Source: DATAEY01 sp038199035 (GTDB taxonomy: Bacteria; Actinomycetota; Thermoleophilia; Solirubrobacterales; Solirubrobacteraceae). Taken from it: a stretch of 29,967 bases of DNA. Below the pieces are notes generated by a model. That model ran no database searches, was not told where the DNA came from, and saw only the letters and a program-made list of their open reading frames with translations. The stretch lies in assembly GCA_038199035.1 (NCBI GenBank), contig JBBPZM010000014.1, positions 1-29,967 on the forward strand, read 5' to 3'. The position numbers and the translations under genes are program-made. This document shows, piece by piece, positions 22,080 to 29,531 of the stretch (its first letter is position 1; each line of letters starts with the position of its first letter).

Positions 22080-22214
22080 GGCTGGCGGGGAGTCCCCCCG
22101 TCAGCATCGCACAGCGCCCGGGCGATCCCGGCGGGCGCTCGCCGGATACGATCCGCGGCGGCTGCGGCCGTTCGGGCAGCCGCCGGGCAAACCACCAGAG
22201 AGGATCCGATCACC

Positions 22215-23465
22215 GTGGCAGTCGACGTCTCCCGAGTGACGCAGGTCGACACCGAGCCGGGCGAGCTGCCCGAGACGATGACCGCCTGGGTCATCCGCGA
22301 GGAGCGCGAGGGCGAGCCGGTCGACGCCTTCCAGCTCGAGGAGATCGAGGTCCCCGAGCCCGGCGCCTTCGAGGTGATCGTGCGCGTGATGGCCGCGGGC
22401 GTGAACTTCAACAACGTGTGGGCGGCGCGCGGCGTCCCGGTGTCGGTCTTCCGCTCGCACCCCGAGGAGGACCACCACATCGGCGGCTCGGACGGATCGG
22501 GCGTGGTGTGGAAGTGCGGCCCCGGCGTCACGCGCTGGAAGCCGGGGGACGAGGTGGTCATCCACTGCAACCAGGCGTCCTACGAGGACCCCGAGGTCCA
22601 CGGCCTCGACCCGCTGGCGGCGCCCTCCCAGAGGATCTGGGGCTACGAGACGTCCTGGGGCTCGTTCGCCCAGTTCACCAAGGTCCAGGCCCAGCAGCTC
22701 ATCCCCAAGCCCCACAACCTGACGTGGGAGGAGGCGGCGTCCTACGGGCTGACCTACTTCACCGCCTACCGGATGCTGATCGACCAGTGCGAGCTCCAGG
22801 CCGGCCACAAGGTGCTGATCTGGGGCGCCGCCGGCGGCCTGGGCGTCTTCGCCACGCAGCTGTGCAAGATCACCGGCGCGCAGAGCGTCGGGGTGGTCAA
22901 CTCGGAGGAGAAGGGCGAGCTGGTCAAGCAGCTCGGCGCGACCGGCTACATCAACCGCACCGAGTTCGCGGGGATGATGCGCAAGGGCGGCGAGTCCCCT
23001 GAGGAGGAGAAGGCGCGCTTCGCCGAGTCGCGCCGCTTCGACAAGACGGTTCGCGGCATCCTCGGCGAGAAGCCCGACATCGTGTTCGAGCACGTCGGCC
23101 AGGCGACCTTCCCGACCTCGGTCTTCGTGGTCAGGCCGTTCGGCAAGGTGGTGATCTGCGCGGGGACGACCGGGTTCAACCTCGACTTCGACGTCCGCTA
23201 CCTGTGGATGCGCCAGAAGCAGATCATCGGCTCCCACTTCGCGAACGCGTGGGAGGCCAACAAGGCCAACGAGCTGATCGAGCAGGGCCTGATCCGTCCG
23301 GTCCTGTGGCGGGTGATGGGCTTCGACGGGGTGGCGCAGGCCCACCAGCTCATGCGCGAGAACAAGCACCTGGGCAAGATCGCCATCCTCGTGGGCGCCG
23401 AGAAGGAGGGCCTGGGCAAGACGGCCGAGGGCCCGGGCGCCATCTACGCCGAGGTCGGAGTGTAG
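22215..23465 (+). CDS. ccr: Crotonyl-CoA carboxylase/reductase
   Basis: 416 residues from GTG 22215, with AGAGAGG about 11 bases upstream. A medium-chain dehydrogenase/reductase that, in the known family, adds CO2 to crotonyl-CoA with NADPH to give ethylmalonyl-CoA (ethylmalonyl-CoA pathway and polyketide extender units). Seen: substrate-domain AAGVNFNNVWA (61-70), IWGYETSWGSFAQF (141-154), NADPH loop WGAAGGLGVFATQL (203-216), FEHVG (291-295) and IIGSHFAN (337-344). From memory the CO2 pocket of the Kitasatospora enzyme uses Asn81, Phe170, Glu171 and His365; here N64, E145 and H341 are kept while the Phe seems to be Tyr144. Carboxylation is therefore likely but may be less strict. A small protein follows two bases after the stop. 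Confidence 0.88.
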   Translation: MAVDVSRVTQVDTEPGELPETMTAWVIREEREGEPVDAFQLEEIEVPEPGAFEVIVRVMAAGVNFNNVWAARGVPVSVFRSHPEEDHHIGGSDGSGVVWKCGPGVTRWKPGDEVVIHCNQASYEDPEVHGLDPLAAPSQRIWGYETSWGSFAQFTKVQAQQLIPKPHNLTWEEAASYGLTYFTAYRMLIDQCELQAGHKVLIWGAAGGLGVFATQLCKITGAQSVGVVNSEEKGELVKQLGATGYINRTEFAGMMRKGGESPEEEKARFAESRRFDKTVRGILGEKPDIVFEHVGQATFPTSVFVVRPFGKVVICAGTTGFNLDFDVRYLWMRQKQIIGSHFANAWEANKANELIEQGLIRPVLWRVMGFDGVAQAHQLMRENKHLGKIAILVGAEKEGLGKTAEGPGAIYAEVGV

Positions 23466-23467
23466 GA

Positions 23468-23803
23468 GTGCCGCGCGGCTCGGTCCACATCCCCTGGTAC
23501 GCCACCGGCTTCCGGGCCGACGCCCTGGAGGAGGCGCTGGCCGAGATCGCCCCGGTGGCCCTGCGCTTCGGCGCAAGCGACTACGCCGTCCAGCGCTCGC
23601 GCGACGACCGCTACCGCTTCATCCAGTTCGCCACCTTCGACGACAAGGAGTCCTGGGAGCGCTACTGGCTCAGCCAGCTCTTCGTGGACTGGCGCGCCCG
23701 CCACTCGAGCTGGTATCAGGTCCCGGTCCTCTACGAGTGGTACGACGTCCCGATACAGGGCGCGCTCGCGCAGGAGTTCGCCGAGCCCTCGGCCGCCGAG
23801 TAG
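23468..23803 (+). CDS. Small dimeric alpha/beta-barrel-like protein downstream of ccr
   Basis: 111 residues from GTG 23468, two bases after the ccr stop, so almost certainly co-translated. The order is strand-helix-strand-strand-helix: GSVHIPWYATGFRADALEEA, ALRFGASDYAVQRSRDDRYR, FIQFATFDDKESWERYW, SQLFVDWRARHSSWYQVPVL. It resembles antibiotic-biosynthesis-monooxygenase-like ferredoxin-type dimers, rich in Trp and Tyr, and lacks cysteines. No catalytic residue can be named. Coupling suggests it serves the CoA-ester pathway of ccr, but this is an inference from position only. Confidence 0.68.
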   Translation: MPRGSVHIPWYATGFRADALEEALAEIAPVALRFGASDYAVQRSRDDRYRFIQFATFDDKESWERYWLSQLFVDWRARHSSWYQVPVLYEWYDVPIQGALAQEFAEPSAAE

Positions 23804-23855
23804 GGCGAGCTCGGCCGGCGATCGACCCCCACGGGATCCTCGGCGTGCGTCGCGT

Positions 23856-24017
23856 GTGCCTCTCCGACCGGCGTTCGCCTACGACAAGTCCAGGCCCGAC
23901 GGCTTCCGCTGCAGGACGCTTCGCCGGCGGCCCGAGGTGGATGCCCAGGACACCGGCGCGAGCGTCTACGAGCGGCCGCCCGGGCAGGCGGTGTGCCCCT
24001 ACCACTACGGCGATCCA
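23856..24017 (+). pseudogene. Truncated cupin gene, N-terminal fragment
   Basis: From about 23856 the frame reads RPAFAYDKSRPDGFRCRTLR, then DTGASVYERPPGQAVCPYHY, and stops matching at GDP. This is like the N-terminus and first metal-binding turn of actinobacterial cupins of the form ASVYEVPPGQ...PYHYHY..EE. The second half of the cupin barrel, including the remaining ligands, is missing, and the following translation is unrelated Pro-rich sequence up to 24122. The break falls beside a perfect palindrome, CCGCTAGCGG (24027-24036), and just before a less GC-rich segment with a PurN-like gene, so loss by insertion or deletion is plausible. The start codon is uncertain. Nothing else is evident between 23804 and 24118. 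Confidence 0.5.
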
Positions 24018-24106
24018 CCCCCAACGCCGCTAGCGGTCCCCCCTCCCGCTCTTAGTTGGCGAGAAGACTCTCCCGCGGACGTAGGTTGGGACTCCTCCGT
24101 CGACCA

Positions 24107-24112
24107 TATGTT
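24107..24112 (+). promoter_or_regulatory. Putative -10 of the purN-like gene
   Basis: TATGTT lies six bases before ATG 24119 in an AT-richer stretch, the same leaderless arrangement seen elsewhere. TTGGGA at 24086-24091 could be a weak -35 with a short 15-base spacer. Confidence 0.4.
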
Positions 24113-24118
24113 TGATGG

Positions 24119-24766
24119 ATGACGACGAAGGGGAAGTCAGCGACTCGCGTCGCTGTCCTCGCCTCCTGGCAAGGGAGCACCTTCGAGGCGCTCGTCGAGG
24201 CTGGCCGGCGCGGCGAGATGTGCGCGGAGGTGGTTCTGCTCATCGTCAGCAGGCAGGACGCCCCAGCGACAGAGTTGGCCCGCCGCTTGGGCGTGGAGTG
24301 CGTGGTGCTCGATGAGAAGCCTCTCGGGTCCGCTGCATGTGACGCAGCGATGGAAACACTGCTGACCGGCCGCCGAGCAGACCTCGTCGTGCTGGCTGGC
24401 TACCAGCGGAAGGTGGGACCTCGGACGCTGCGAGCCTTCGCCGGTCGCCTTATTAACACGCATCCGGCGCCGCTGCCTCGATTCGGAGGCAAGGGGATGT
24501 TCGGCGAGTACGTCCACCGGGCGGTGCTTCAAGCTGGCGTGGCGGCTTCCGCGGCGACGGTTCATCTCGTCGATGAGGAGTACGACAGCGGGCCGGTGAT
24601 CGCGGAACGGCCAGTCCCAGTCCTACCCAGCGATGATGTCGCAACGCTACGCGAGCGTGTGCAAGCAGTAGAGCGAGCACTGCTCGTTTCGACGATTTCA
24701 GACCTCGCTGATGGCCGCGTGGCCAGCGGCGGTGCCCATCGGCACCCGCCAGCGCACGGTGGGTAG
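24119..24766 (+). CDS. purN: PurN-like phosphoribosylglycinamide formyltransferase
   Basis: 215 residues of the 10-formyltetrahydrofolate transferase fold. Catalytic residues match E. coli PurN: N113 and H115 in INTHPAPLPRFGGKG and D156 in VDEEYDSGPVI. The N-terminal phosphate-binding loop, normally SGxGSNLQ, reads ASWQGSTFEAL (15-25), so substrate binding may differ from glycinamide ribonucleotide. It would transfer a formyl group in step three of purine synthesis if orthologous. No pur genes are nearby and the gene seems less GC-rich than its neighbours, with AGC/GTA/CTA-type codons more frequent, suggesting acquisition. It could be a second copy or a related formyltransferase. Start ATG 24119 is supported by the -10-like element. 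Confidence 0.78.
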   Translation: MTTKGKSATRVAVLASWQGSTFEALVEAGRRGEMCAEVVLLIVSRQDAPATELARRLGVECVVLDEKPLGSAACDAAMETLLTGRRADLVVLAGYQRKVGPRTLRAFAGRLINTHPAPLPRFGGKGMFGEYVHRAVLQAGVAASAATVHLVDEEYDSGPVIAERPVPVLPSDDVATLRERVQAVERALLVSTISDLADGRVASGGAHRHPPAHGG

Positions 24767-24875
24767 GCAAACTTCGTAAACGCACCTCCTAGCCTTCGCG
24801 GGCGAGCGCGGCTCGGCGAGCGGGCCGCCACCTCGCGACGGGCCTCCGGGTTACCGGGGCGGCGGCGCTGCGGCG

Positions 24876-25163
24876 CTAGTCGCGCTCCAGCGGCGCCATC
24901 GTCAGGCCGGCGTCGCTGAGCTGCTCCCAGTAGAGCTCGGCCGGCTCGCGCTCGCCTGTCCAGACGATGGCCTGGCCGGTGTTGTGGATGCGATCGGCGA
25001 TGGCGAAGCCGCTGTCGAGCGAGATGCCCGGGATGAAGGCGGCGAGCGTCTGGGCCACGTGATCGAACGTGTTGTGGTTGTCGTTGCGCACGATGACGCG
25101 CCAGCGGCCGCCCAGTCCGCTGCCGGGGCCATCGACGCGGGGAAGCTCGACCGTCTGCGGCAC
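24876..25163 (-). CDS. clpS: ClpS-like ATP-dependent protease adaptor
   Basis: 95 residues from GTG 25163. WRVIVRNDNHNTFDHVAQTL (about 21-40) corresponds to the ND..T.f..V strand and helix of ClpS, IHNTGQAIV (about 59-67) to the H(x)2GkA element holding the N-degron pocket His, and the end AELYWEQLSDAGLTMAPLER to the final helix and strand. ClpS delivers N-end-rule substrates to the Clp protease. The usual downstream clpA is not present in this window. TACCAT lies six bases before GTG on the minus strand, and the upstream pucR-like gene ends 19 bases before, so it may be read both from its own leaderless promoter and by readthrough. A longer form from 25202 would overlap the regulator and is less likely. 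Confidence 0.83.
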   Translation of the reverse strand: MPQTVELPRVDGPGSGLGGRWRVIVRNDNHNTFDHVAQTLAAFIPGISLDSGFAIADRIHNTGQAIVWTGEREPAELYWEQLSDAGLTMAPLERD

Positions 25164-25182
25164 GGCGCGATGGTAGCGCCGG

Positions 25183-26403
25183 TCAGCCCGCCTGGAGGGC
25201 ACGAGAGCGCAGCGCGAGCTCGAGCTCGAAGCGGCAGTCCGGGTCCTCGAGGCGCTCGCCGAAGAGCTCGCGCAGACGGGCGACGCGGTAGCGCACGGTC
25301 TGCGGGTGGACGTGCAGGCGCTGGGCTACCGCGGCGATGCGTCCCTGGGCGGCCAGCCAGGCCTCCAGCGTGGCCGCCAGGCGCTCGCGCGACGCCGGGG
25401 TCTCCGCCTCGAGCGGGGCCAGCCGGGTCCTCGCCAGCTCGGAGGCCAGACGCCGGTCGGCGCACAGCATGAGCGTGGTGAGGTACTCGTCAGCCACGAC
25501 CAGGCCCGCGGTTGAGATCGTTCCCTCCCCCACGAGCCGCAGCACCTCGGCACCCCGAGCGAAGCTGACCGCTCCCTGGGCCCAGCCGACGGTAGGCCCC
25601 AGGGCCGCCGGTGCGGCCGGTGCGGCCGGTGCCGATGCCGCGACGTCGACCGCGCGCTCGAGCTCGCCGCGTCGCCCGGGCGCGTCGGGGTCGGCGACGA
25701 GGGCGCACAGGAGCTCGCCCACCGGAGCCGCGATGACGTGGGCGGGAAGGGCGCGCTCGAGCGGCCCAGCGCTCGTCGCCGGGGCCACCAGGGCGGCCAG
25801 GGTTCGCGGGAGCGGCCATCCGGCTTCCTGGGCGGCGCCCTCGATGCCCGCCGGCTCCCCGGCCGGGTCGGCGACCAGGAGGGCCACGAGCCGCCGGCGT
25901 CGCAGCTGCGCCGCGCCCACCGCAGCCGACTGCTCGACCGCGTACCCCTCGGCCGACTCCGCCGACAGCTCGTCGATGTAGGCGAAGATCGACTCGGCCA
26001 GCAGGTAGAGGGTGTCGGGGGCCAGGCCCGCCCGTCGTCCGGCCGCGGCCAGGCGTCGCCAGGCCACCCGCGCCCCCAGCCGGTAGGCGCCGAGCAGCCC
26101 CTCGAGGCTGCGCCCGGCCCTCACCTCGCCGCGGCCGAGGTTGACGTAGGCGTCGTGGTGGGGAGTGGGCTCCCCGGCGGCGATCTCGTCCACGAACTGG
26201 CCCAGCGCCTCCTCGACCCCGGCGCGCAGGCCGACCCCGAAGGCTCCCTCGATCGGGCGGGCGTAGGCCGGCACCCCGGAGGCCACCGCGGCGATGATCT
26301 CGTCGGCCAGGGCGGGCAGCTCCGGGCGCAGGGCCTTGGCCACCTCGGGCGCGAGGGTGCACCACGGGCGGTTGGCCTGGTCGCTCGCTTGTGCAAGAGG
26401 CAT
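25183..26403 (-). CDS. PucR/CdaR-type transcriptional regulator
   Basis: 406 residues. The C-terminal PucR helix-turn-helix is clear: RIAAVAQRLHVHPQTVRYRV followed by ARLRELFGERLEDPDCRFEL (about 355-394). The N-terminal 170 residues are a helical domain (AYVNLGRGEVRAGRSLEGLL, GARVAWRRLAAAGRRAG) as in the RsbRD-like sensor module of these regulators; the middle has a GGDEF-like domain remnant. A nine-base tandem GGTGCGGCC-type repeat near 25610-25632 encodes an Ala/Pro run. The ligand and targets are unknown; relatives control purine, amino acid or lipid use. It precedes clpS closely and is divergent from the fatty acid desaturase, 69 bases away, which is the obvious candidate target. Confidence 0.85.
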   Translation of the reverse strand: MPLAQASDQANRPWCTLAPEVAKALRPELPALADEIIAAVASGVPAYARPIEGAFGVGLRAGVEEALGQFVDEIAAGEPTPHHDAYVNLGRGEVRAGRSLEGLLGAYRLGARVAWRRLAAAGRRAGLAPDTLYLLAESIFAYIDELSAESAEGYAVEQSAAVGAAQLRRRRLVALLVADPAGEPAGIEGAAQEAGWPLPRTLAALVAPATSAGPLERALPAHVIAAPVGELLCALVADPDAPGRRGELERAVDVAASAPAAPAAPAALGPTVGWAQGAVSFARGAEVLRLVGEGTISTAGLVVADEYLTTLMLCADRRLASELARTRLAPLEAETPASRERLAATLEAWLAAQGRIAAVAQRLHVHPQTVRYRVARLRELFGERLEDPDCRFELELALRSRALQAG

Positions 26404-26459
26404 AAGAAACGTCAGCCCAGATGTGGCCTTCTGCCGGAGAAGTTAGCGAAGCGCTCAAC

Positions 26460-26465
26460 TAGCCT
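26460..26465 (+). promoter_or_regulatory. Putative -10 of the desaturase gene
   Basis: TAGCCT is followed by seven bases and ATG 26473, with no Shine-Dalgarno between, compatible with a leaderless message. A -35 match is poor (GAGAAG about 17 bases upstream), which suits a promoter needing an activator such as the divergent PucR-type protein. Confidence 0.4.
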
Positions 26466-26472
26466 CCCCGCC

Positions 26473-27360
26473 ATGTCTCGAATCCATCGCATCAGCAACC
26501 TCCTCGGCGTCGTCGTGCCGCCGCTCGGCGTGCTCGCCGCCATCGTCCTGTTGTGGAACACCTTCGTCGGCTGGCACGACCTCGTGCTCATGGCCGTGAT
26601 GTACCTGCTCACCGGCATGGGCATCACCGTCGGCTTCCACCGCCTGTTCACCCATCGCTCCTTCCAGACCTCGCGCCCCGTGCAGGCGGCCTTCGCCGTC
26701 CTGGGGTCGATGGCCGTGCAGGGCCCGGTCATCTCCTGGGTGGCCGACCACCGCAAGCACCACGCCCACACCGACGAGGAGGGCGACCCTCACAGCCCCC
26801 ACGTCAACGCCGGCCCCGGGCTGCGCGGGGCGATCAAGGGCCTGTGGAGCGCCCACATCGGTTGGCTGTTCACCGAGCAGGGCCGCGCCGCGCGACGCCA
26901 GTTCGCGCCCGACCTCATGGACGACCGTCAGATGCGCTTCATCGACCGCCAGTTCCTGCTGTGGGTCGGCGTGTCGCTGGCCATCCCCTTCGCCGCCGGC
27001 TGGGTCATCACCGGCTCACTGGTGGGCGGCCTGAGCGGCCTCGTCTGGGGCGGCCTGGTGCGGATCTTCCTGCTCCACCACGTGACCTGGTCGATCAACT
27101 CGGTGTGCCACTTCTTCGGGCGCCGGCGCTTCGCCACCGACGACGAGTCGCGCAACGTCTTCTGGCTCGCGCCGTTCTCGTTCGGCGAGTCCTGGCACCA
27201 CAACCACCACGCCTTCCCGCGCTCGGCCTTCCACGGGCTGCGCAAGGTCGAGCTGGACACCGGCGGCCTGGTCATCCTCACCCTCGAGAAGCTGGGGCTG
27301 GCCTGGAACGTGGTGCGCATCGCGCCCGAGCGTCAGCGCGCTCGGTTGACGGCGGCTTGA
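26473..27360 (+). CDS. Acyl-CoA/acyl-lipid delta-9-type fatty acid desaturase
   Basis: 295 residues from ATG 26473. A membrane di-iron desaturase with the three histidine boxes: HRLFTH (56-61), HRKHHAH (93-99) and HHNHH within GESWHHNHHAFP (near 237-248), plus the conserved WSINSVCH before it. Hydrophobic pairs flank the boxes (PPLGVLAAIVLLWNTFVGW; VGVSLAIPFAAGWVITGSL). It inserts a cis double bond in saturated acyl chains using O2 and a reductant, adjusting membrane fluidity; delta-9 specificity is usual but inferred. No cytochrome b5 or ferredoxin domain is fused, and no reductase gene is adjacent. It is divergent from the PucR-type regulator and ends 13 bases before a convergent merR. Confidence 0.9.
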   Translation: MSRIHRISNLLGVVVPPLGVLAAIVLLWNTFVGWHDLVLMAVMYLLTGMGITVGFHRLFTHRSFQTSRPVQAAFAVLGSMAVQGPVISWVADHRKHHAHTDEEGDPHSPHVNAGPGLRGAIKGLWSAHIGWLFTEQGRAARRQFAPDLMDDRQMRFIDRQFLLWVGVSLAIPFAAGWVITGSLVGGLSGLVWGGLVRIFLLHHVTWSINSVCHFFGRRRFATDDESRNVFWLAPFSFGESWHHNHHAFPRSAFHGLRKVELDTGGLVILTLEKLGLAWNVVRIAPERQRARLTAA

Positions 27361-27370
27361 GCGGCCGGTT

Positions 27371-27386
27371 CGCTCAGCGCTGAGCG
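27371..27386. terminator. Perfect 16-bp palindrome at convergent gene ends
   Basis: CGCTCAGCGCTGAGCG is fully self-complementary and spans the merR stop codon, 11 bases after the desaturase stop. Folded as RNA it gives a six-pair stem with a four-base GCGC loop on either strand, so it could terminate both genes. Confidence 0.5.
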
Positions 27387-27877
27387 GACTCGAGCTCGCG
27401 CAGGCGGGCTCGTAGGCGCTTGCGCTTGGCGGTCAGCTCGTCGTCGAGGCGGTCGAGCTCGCGCCGGCGGCGGTGCACGAGCTCGAGCTGGCGGGTGACG
27501 TGCAGGACGGCCTCGTCGAGGATCTCCCGCCGGCGCGGGGGGCTGGGGTCGCCGCGGTGCCACTCGGCGCGCAAGGCGGCGCGGGCGTCCTGGGCCTCGA
27601 CGAGCTCCTTGAGCTCCTCGAGCGGAAGGCCGAGCAGCTCCTTGAGGCGCACGATCTCGCGCACGCGCTCGATGTCGGCGTCGGTGTAGACGCGGTGGCC
27701 GCCCGCGGGGCGGTCGGCTGCGCCGCCGAGGAGACCGATCTCCTCGTAGTAGCGGATCGTCCGGGTGGTCGTGCCGACCGCCCGGGCGACGTCGCCGATG
27801 CGCAGGGAGCGCGGCGGCGGGGGCGACCCTGTGGGGCTCTCCGTCCGGGCGGCCCCCCCATTCGTCGCGGTGGTCAT
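27374..27877 (-). CDS. MerR-family regulator of the adjacent drug exporter
   Basis: 167 residues from ATG 27877, which overlaps the exporter stop (ATGA). After a Ser/Thr/Pro-rich start come the MerR helix-turn-helix LRIGDVARAVGTTTRTIRYY (about 25-44), EEIGLLGG and the wing RPAGGHRVYTDADIERVREI (about 56-75). A long charged coiled coil (about 110-165) mediates dimerisation. There is no cysteine, so metal sensing of the classic MerR kind is excluded; a small organic ligand is more likely. It lies downstream of the exporter in the same operon and should act on the palindrome at 29439-29452. Confidence 0.87.
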   Translation of the reverse strand: MTTATNGGAARTESPTGSPPPPRSLRIGDVARAVGTTTRTIRYYEEIGLLGGAADRPAGGHRVYTDADIERVREIVRLKELLGLPLEELKELVEAQDARAALRAEWHRGDPSPPRRREILDEAVLHVTRQLELVHRRRRELDRLDDELTAKRKRLRARLRELESAQR

Positions 27878-29424
27878 GCCGCCGCGGCCTCCGGCTCGGC
27901 GCGCTGCCCGGCGTGGCGCGGGCGTAGCAGCGACACGCCGGCGCCCACCAGCGAGGTGATGGCCAGCACCCACAGCGCCGTGTGCATGTTGTGGATGAAG
28001 GGCTGGAGCTTGGCGTCGGACAGGCCCTTGGCCAGGCCGGAGAAGATCTTGAACAGGACGTCGCGCGGGATGGCCGCGGTGACCACGGCGAGCACGAAGG
28101 CGATCGAGATCACTGCGCCGGTGTTCTGGAGCATCACCCGCGCCCCGGCGGCGATGCCGCGCCGGTGCTCGGGCACGACGCCCATCATGGCGGCGGTGTT
28201 GGGCGAGTTGAACATCCCCGAGCCGATCCCCACCAGGGCCAGCCACAGGGCGGTCAGCCAGTAGGGCGAGTGGACGACGAGCGTGGTCATGCCCACCAGC
28301 GCGCCGGCGGTGACCACCATCCCCAGCGCGGCCAGCGTGCGCGAGCCGCGCCGGTCGGCGTAGACGCCCGCTAGCGGGGAGGCCACGAGCATGCCGAGGG
28401 CCATGGGTGCGAGCTTGATCCCGGCGGTGATCGGATCGTCGCCCTGCGCGCCCTGGAAGTAGAAGACGAACAGGAACAGCAGCGCGAAGCGCGAGAGGCC
28501 GTTGATGAAGGCCGCGCCGGTGGCGGCCGAGAACATCCGGTTGTCGAAGATCGAGAGGTCGAGCATCGGCGCCCGGCTGTGCAGCTCGATGGCCACGAAG
28601 ACCGGCAGCAGCACGACGGCGGCGATCAGCCCGCCGATGACGATGGGGTCGCTCCAGCCCTGGATCCCCCCGCGGGAGATCCCCAGGACCAGCCCGGTGA
28701 GCCCGGCCACGAAGGTCATGGTCCCGAGCACGTCGAGGCCGCGCACCGCGTCGGGGCGCGCCAGCTCGCGCAGGATCAGGGCCGCCCACAGCGAGCCGGC
28801 GATGGTCAGCGGCACGTTGAACCAGAAGACCCAGGGCCAGGCGATGGCCACCAGCGCGCCCCCGAGCACCGGCCCGGCGACGAGGCCCACCGCGGCGACC
28901 ATGGTGTTGGTACCCATGGCCAGGCCGAGCTGGCGCTTGGGGAAGGCGTCGGTGACCAGCGCGGCCGAGTTCGCGAACAGGAACGCGCCGCCGATGCCCT
29001 GGAGGATGCGCCACAGAATCAGCACGGTGCCGCTCGAGGAGAAGCCGGCTCCCAGCGAGGCCAGCCCGAAGACGACGAAGCCGCCGACGTAGGCCTTCTT
29101 GCGCCCGAACAGGTCGGACAGGCGCCCGGCGGTGAGGACCAGCACGGTCGAGGCGATCATGTAGGCCAGGATCACCCACACGAGCTGGAGCAGGCTTGTG
29201 TGCAGGCTGCGCTCCAGGTTGGGTAGGGCGATGATCAGCGTGCCCGAGTTCAGGGTGGCCAGCAGCATCCCGAGGCTGGTGCATGACAGGGCCCACCACT
29301 TGTAGTTGTGGTGGTCGGCGTCGACGCCGGGGCGGCGCCAGGGCGGGCGGCGCGCCGGGGCCGGGGCCGGGGCCGGGGGCCTGTCCAGGACTGCCGTGCC
29401 GCGATCTTCCATGCCGTAGCTCAT
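27874..29424 (-). CDS. DHA2-family multidrug exporter (EmrB/QacA-like)
   Basis: 516 residues from ATG 29424; TTG 29430 and ATG 29412 are alternative starts, the last with GGGA about ten bases upstream. Fourteen membrane helices are expected, with motif A GRLSDLFGRKKAYVGG in the loop between helices 2 and 3, LQGIGGAFLFANSAALV in helix 4 and a GPVLGGALVAIAW motif C-like stretch in helix 5. It exports drugs or metabolites in exchange for protons. The N-terminus has a Pro-Ala run encoded by a four-unit CCGGGG repeat (29355-29378). It is followed by merR with a four-base overlap, so exporter and sensor form one operon. Confidence 0.9.
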   Translation of the reverse strand: MSYGMEDRGTAVLDRPPAPAPAPARRPPWRRPGVDADHHNYKWWALSCTSLGMLLATLNSGTLIIALPNLERSLHTSLLQLVWVILAYMIASTVLVLTAGRLSDLFGRKKAYVGGFVVFGLASLGAGFSSSGTVLILWRILQGIGGAFLFANSAALVTDAFPKRQLGLAMGTNTMVAAVGLVAGPVLGGALVAIAWPWVFWFNVPLTIAGSLWAALILRELARPDAVRGLDVLGTMTFVAGLTGLVLGISRGGIQGWSDPIVIGGLIAAVVLLPVFVAIELHSRAPMLDLSIFDNRMFSAATGAAFINGLSRFALLFLFVFYFQGAQGDDPITAGIKLAPMALGMLVASPLAGVYADRRGSRTLAALGMVVTAGALVGMTTLVVHSPYWLTALWLALVGIGSGMFNSPNTAAMMGVVPEHRRGIAAGARVMLQNTGAVISIAFVLAVVTAAIPRDVLFKIFSGLAKGLSDAKLQPFIHNMHTALWVLAITSLVGAGVSLLRPRHAGQRAEPEAAAA

Positions 29425-29438
29425 TCCCAATCGAATCT

Positions 29439-29452
29439 TGACGTAAACGTCA
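29439..29452. promoter_or_regulatory. Perfect dyad operator for the MerR/exporter operon
   Basis: TGACGTAAACGTCA (minus strand TGACGTTTACGTCA) has perfect six-base arms around AA. On the minus strand TAGACT (29462-29457) precedes it and AAGATT follows it with about 17 bases between, so the dyad occupies the promoter spacer, where MerR proteins bind. The -10 match is weak, as expected for an activator-dependent promoter. Confidence 0.6.
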
Positions 29453-29531
29453 GCTTAGTCTAGCGCGCGGCGAAAGGAACGGTGGTCGGCTCGGTCCAGC
29501 CTCCAGCCGGCTCGGCGCCACGCCCTGCTCC

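Noticed and set aside
24112..24315. A 67-codon open frame starting beside the purN-like gene
   Set aside because: It is an out-of-frame shadow of the purN-like gene with no domain; the -10-like element fits ATG 24119 better.
27374..29299. A 641-codon minus-strand open frame joining merR to upstream sequence
   Set aside because: Only the final 167 codons are a MerR protein; upstream codons are a shadow of the exporter in another frame, and ATG 27877 overlaps the exporter stop as expected.
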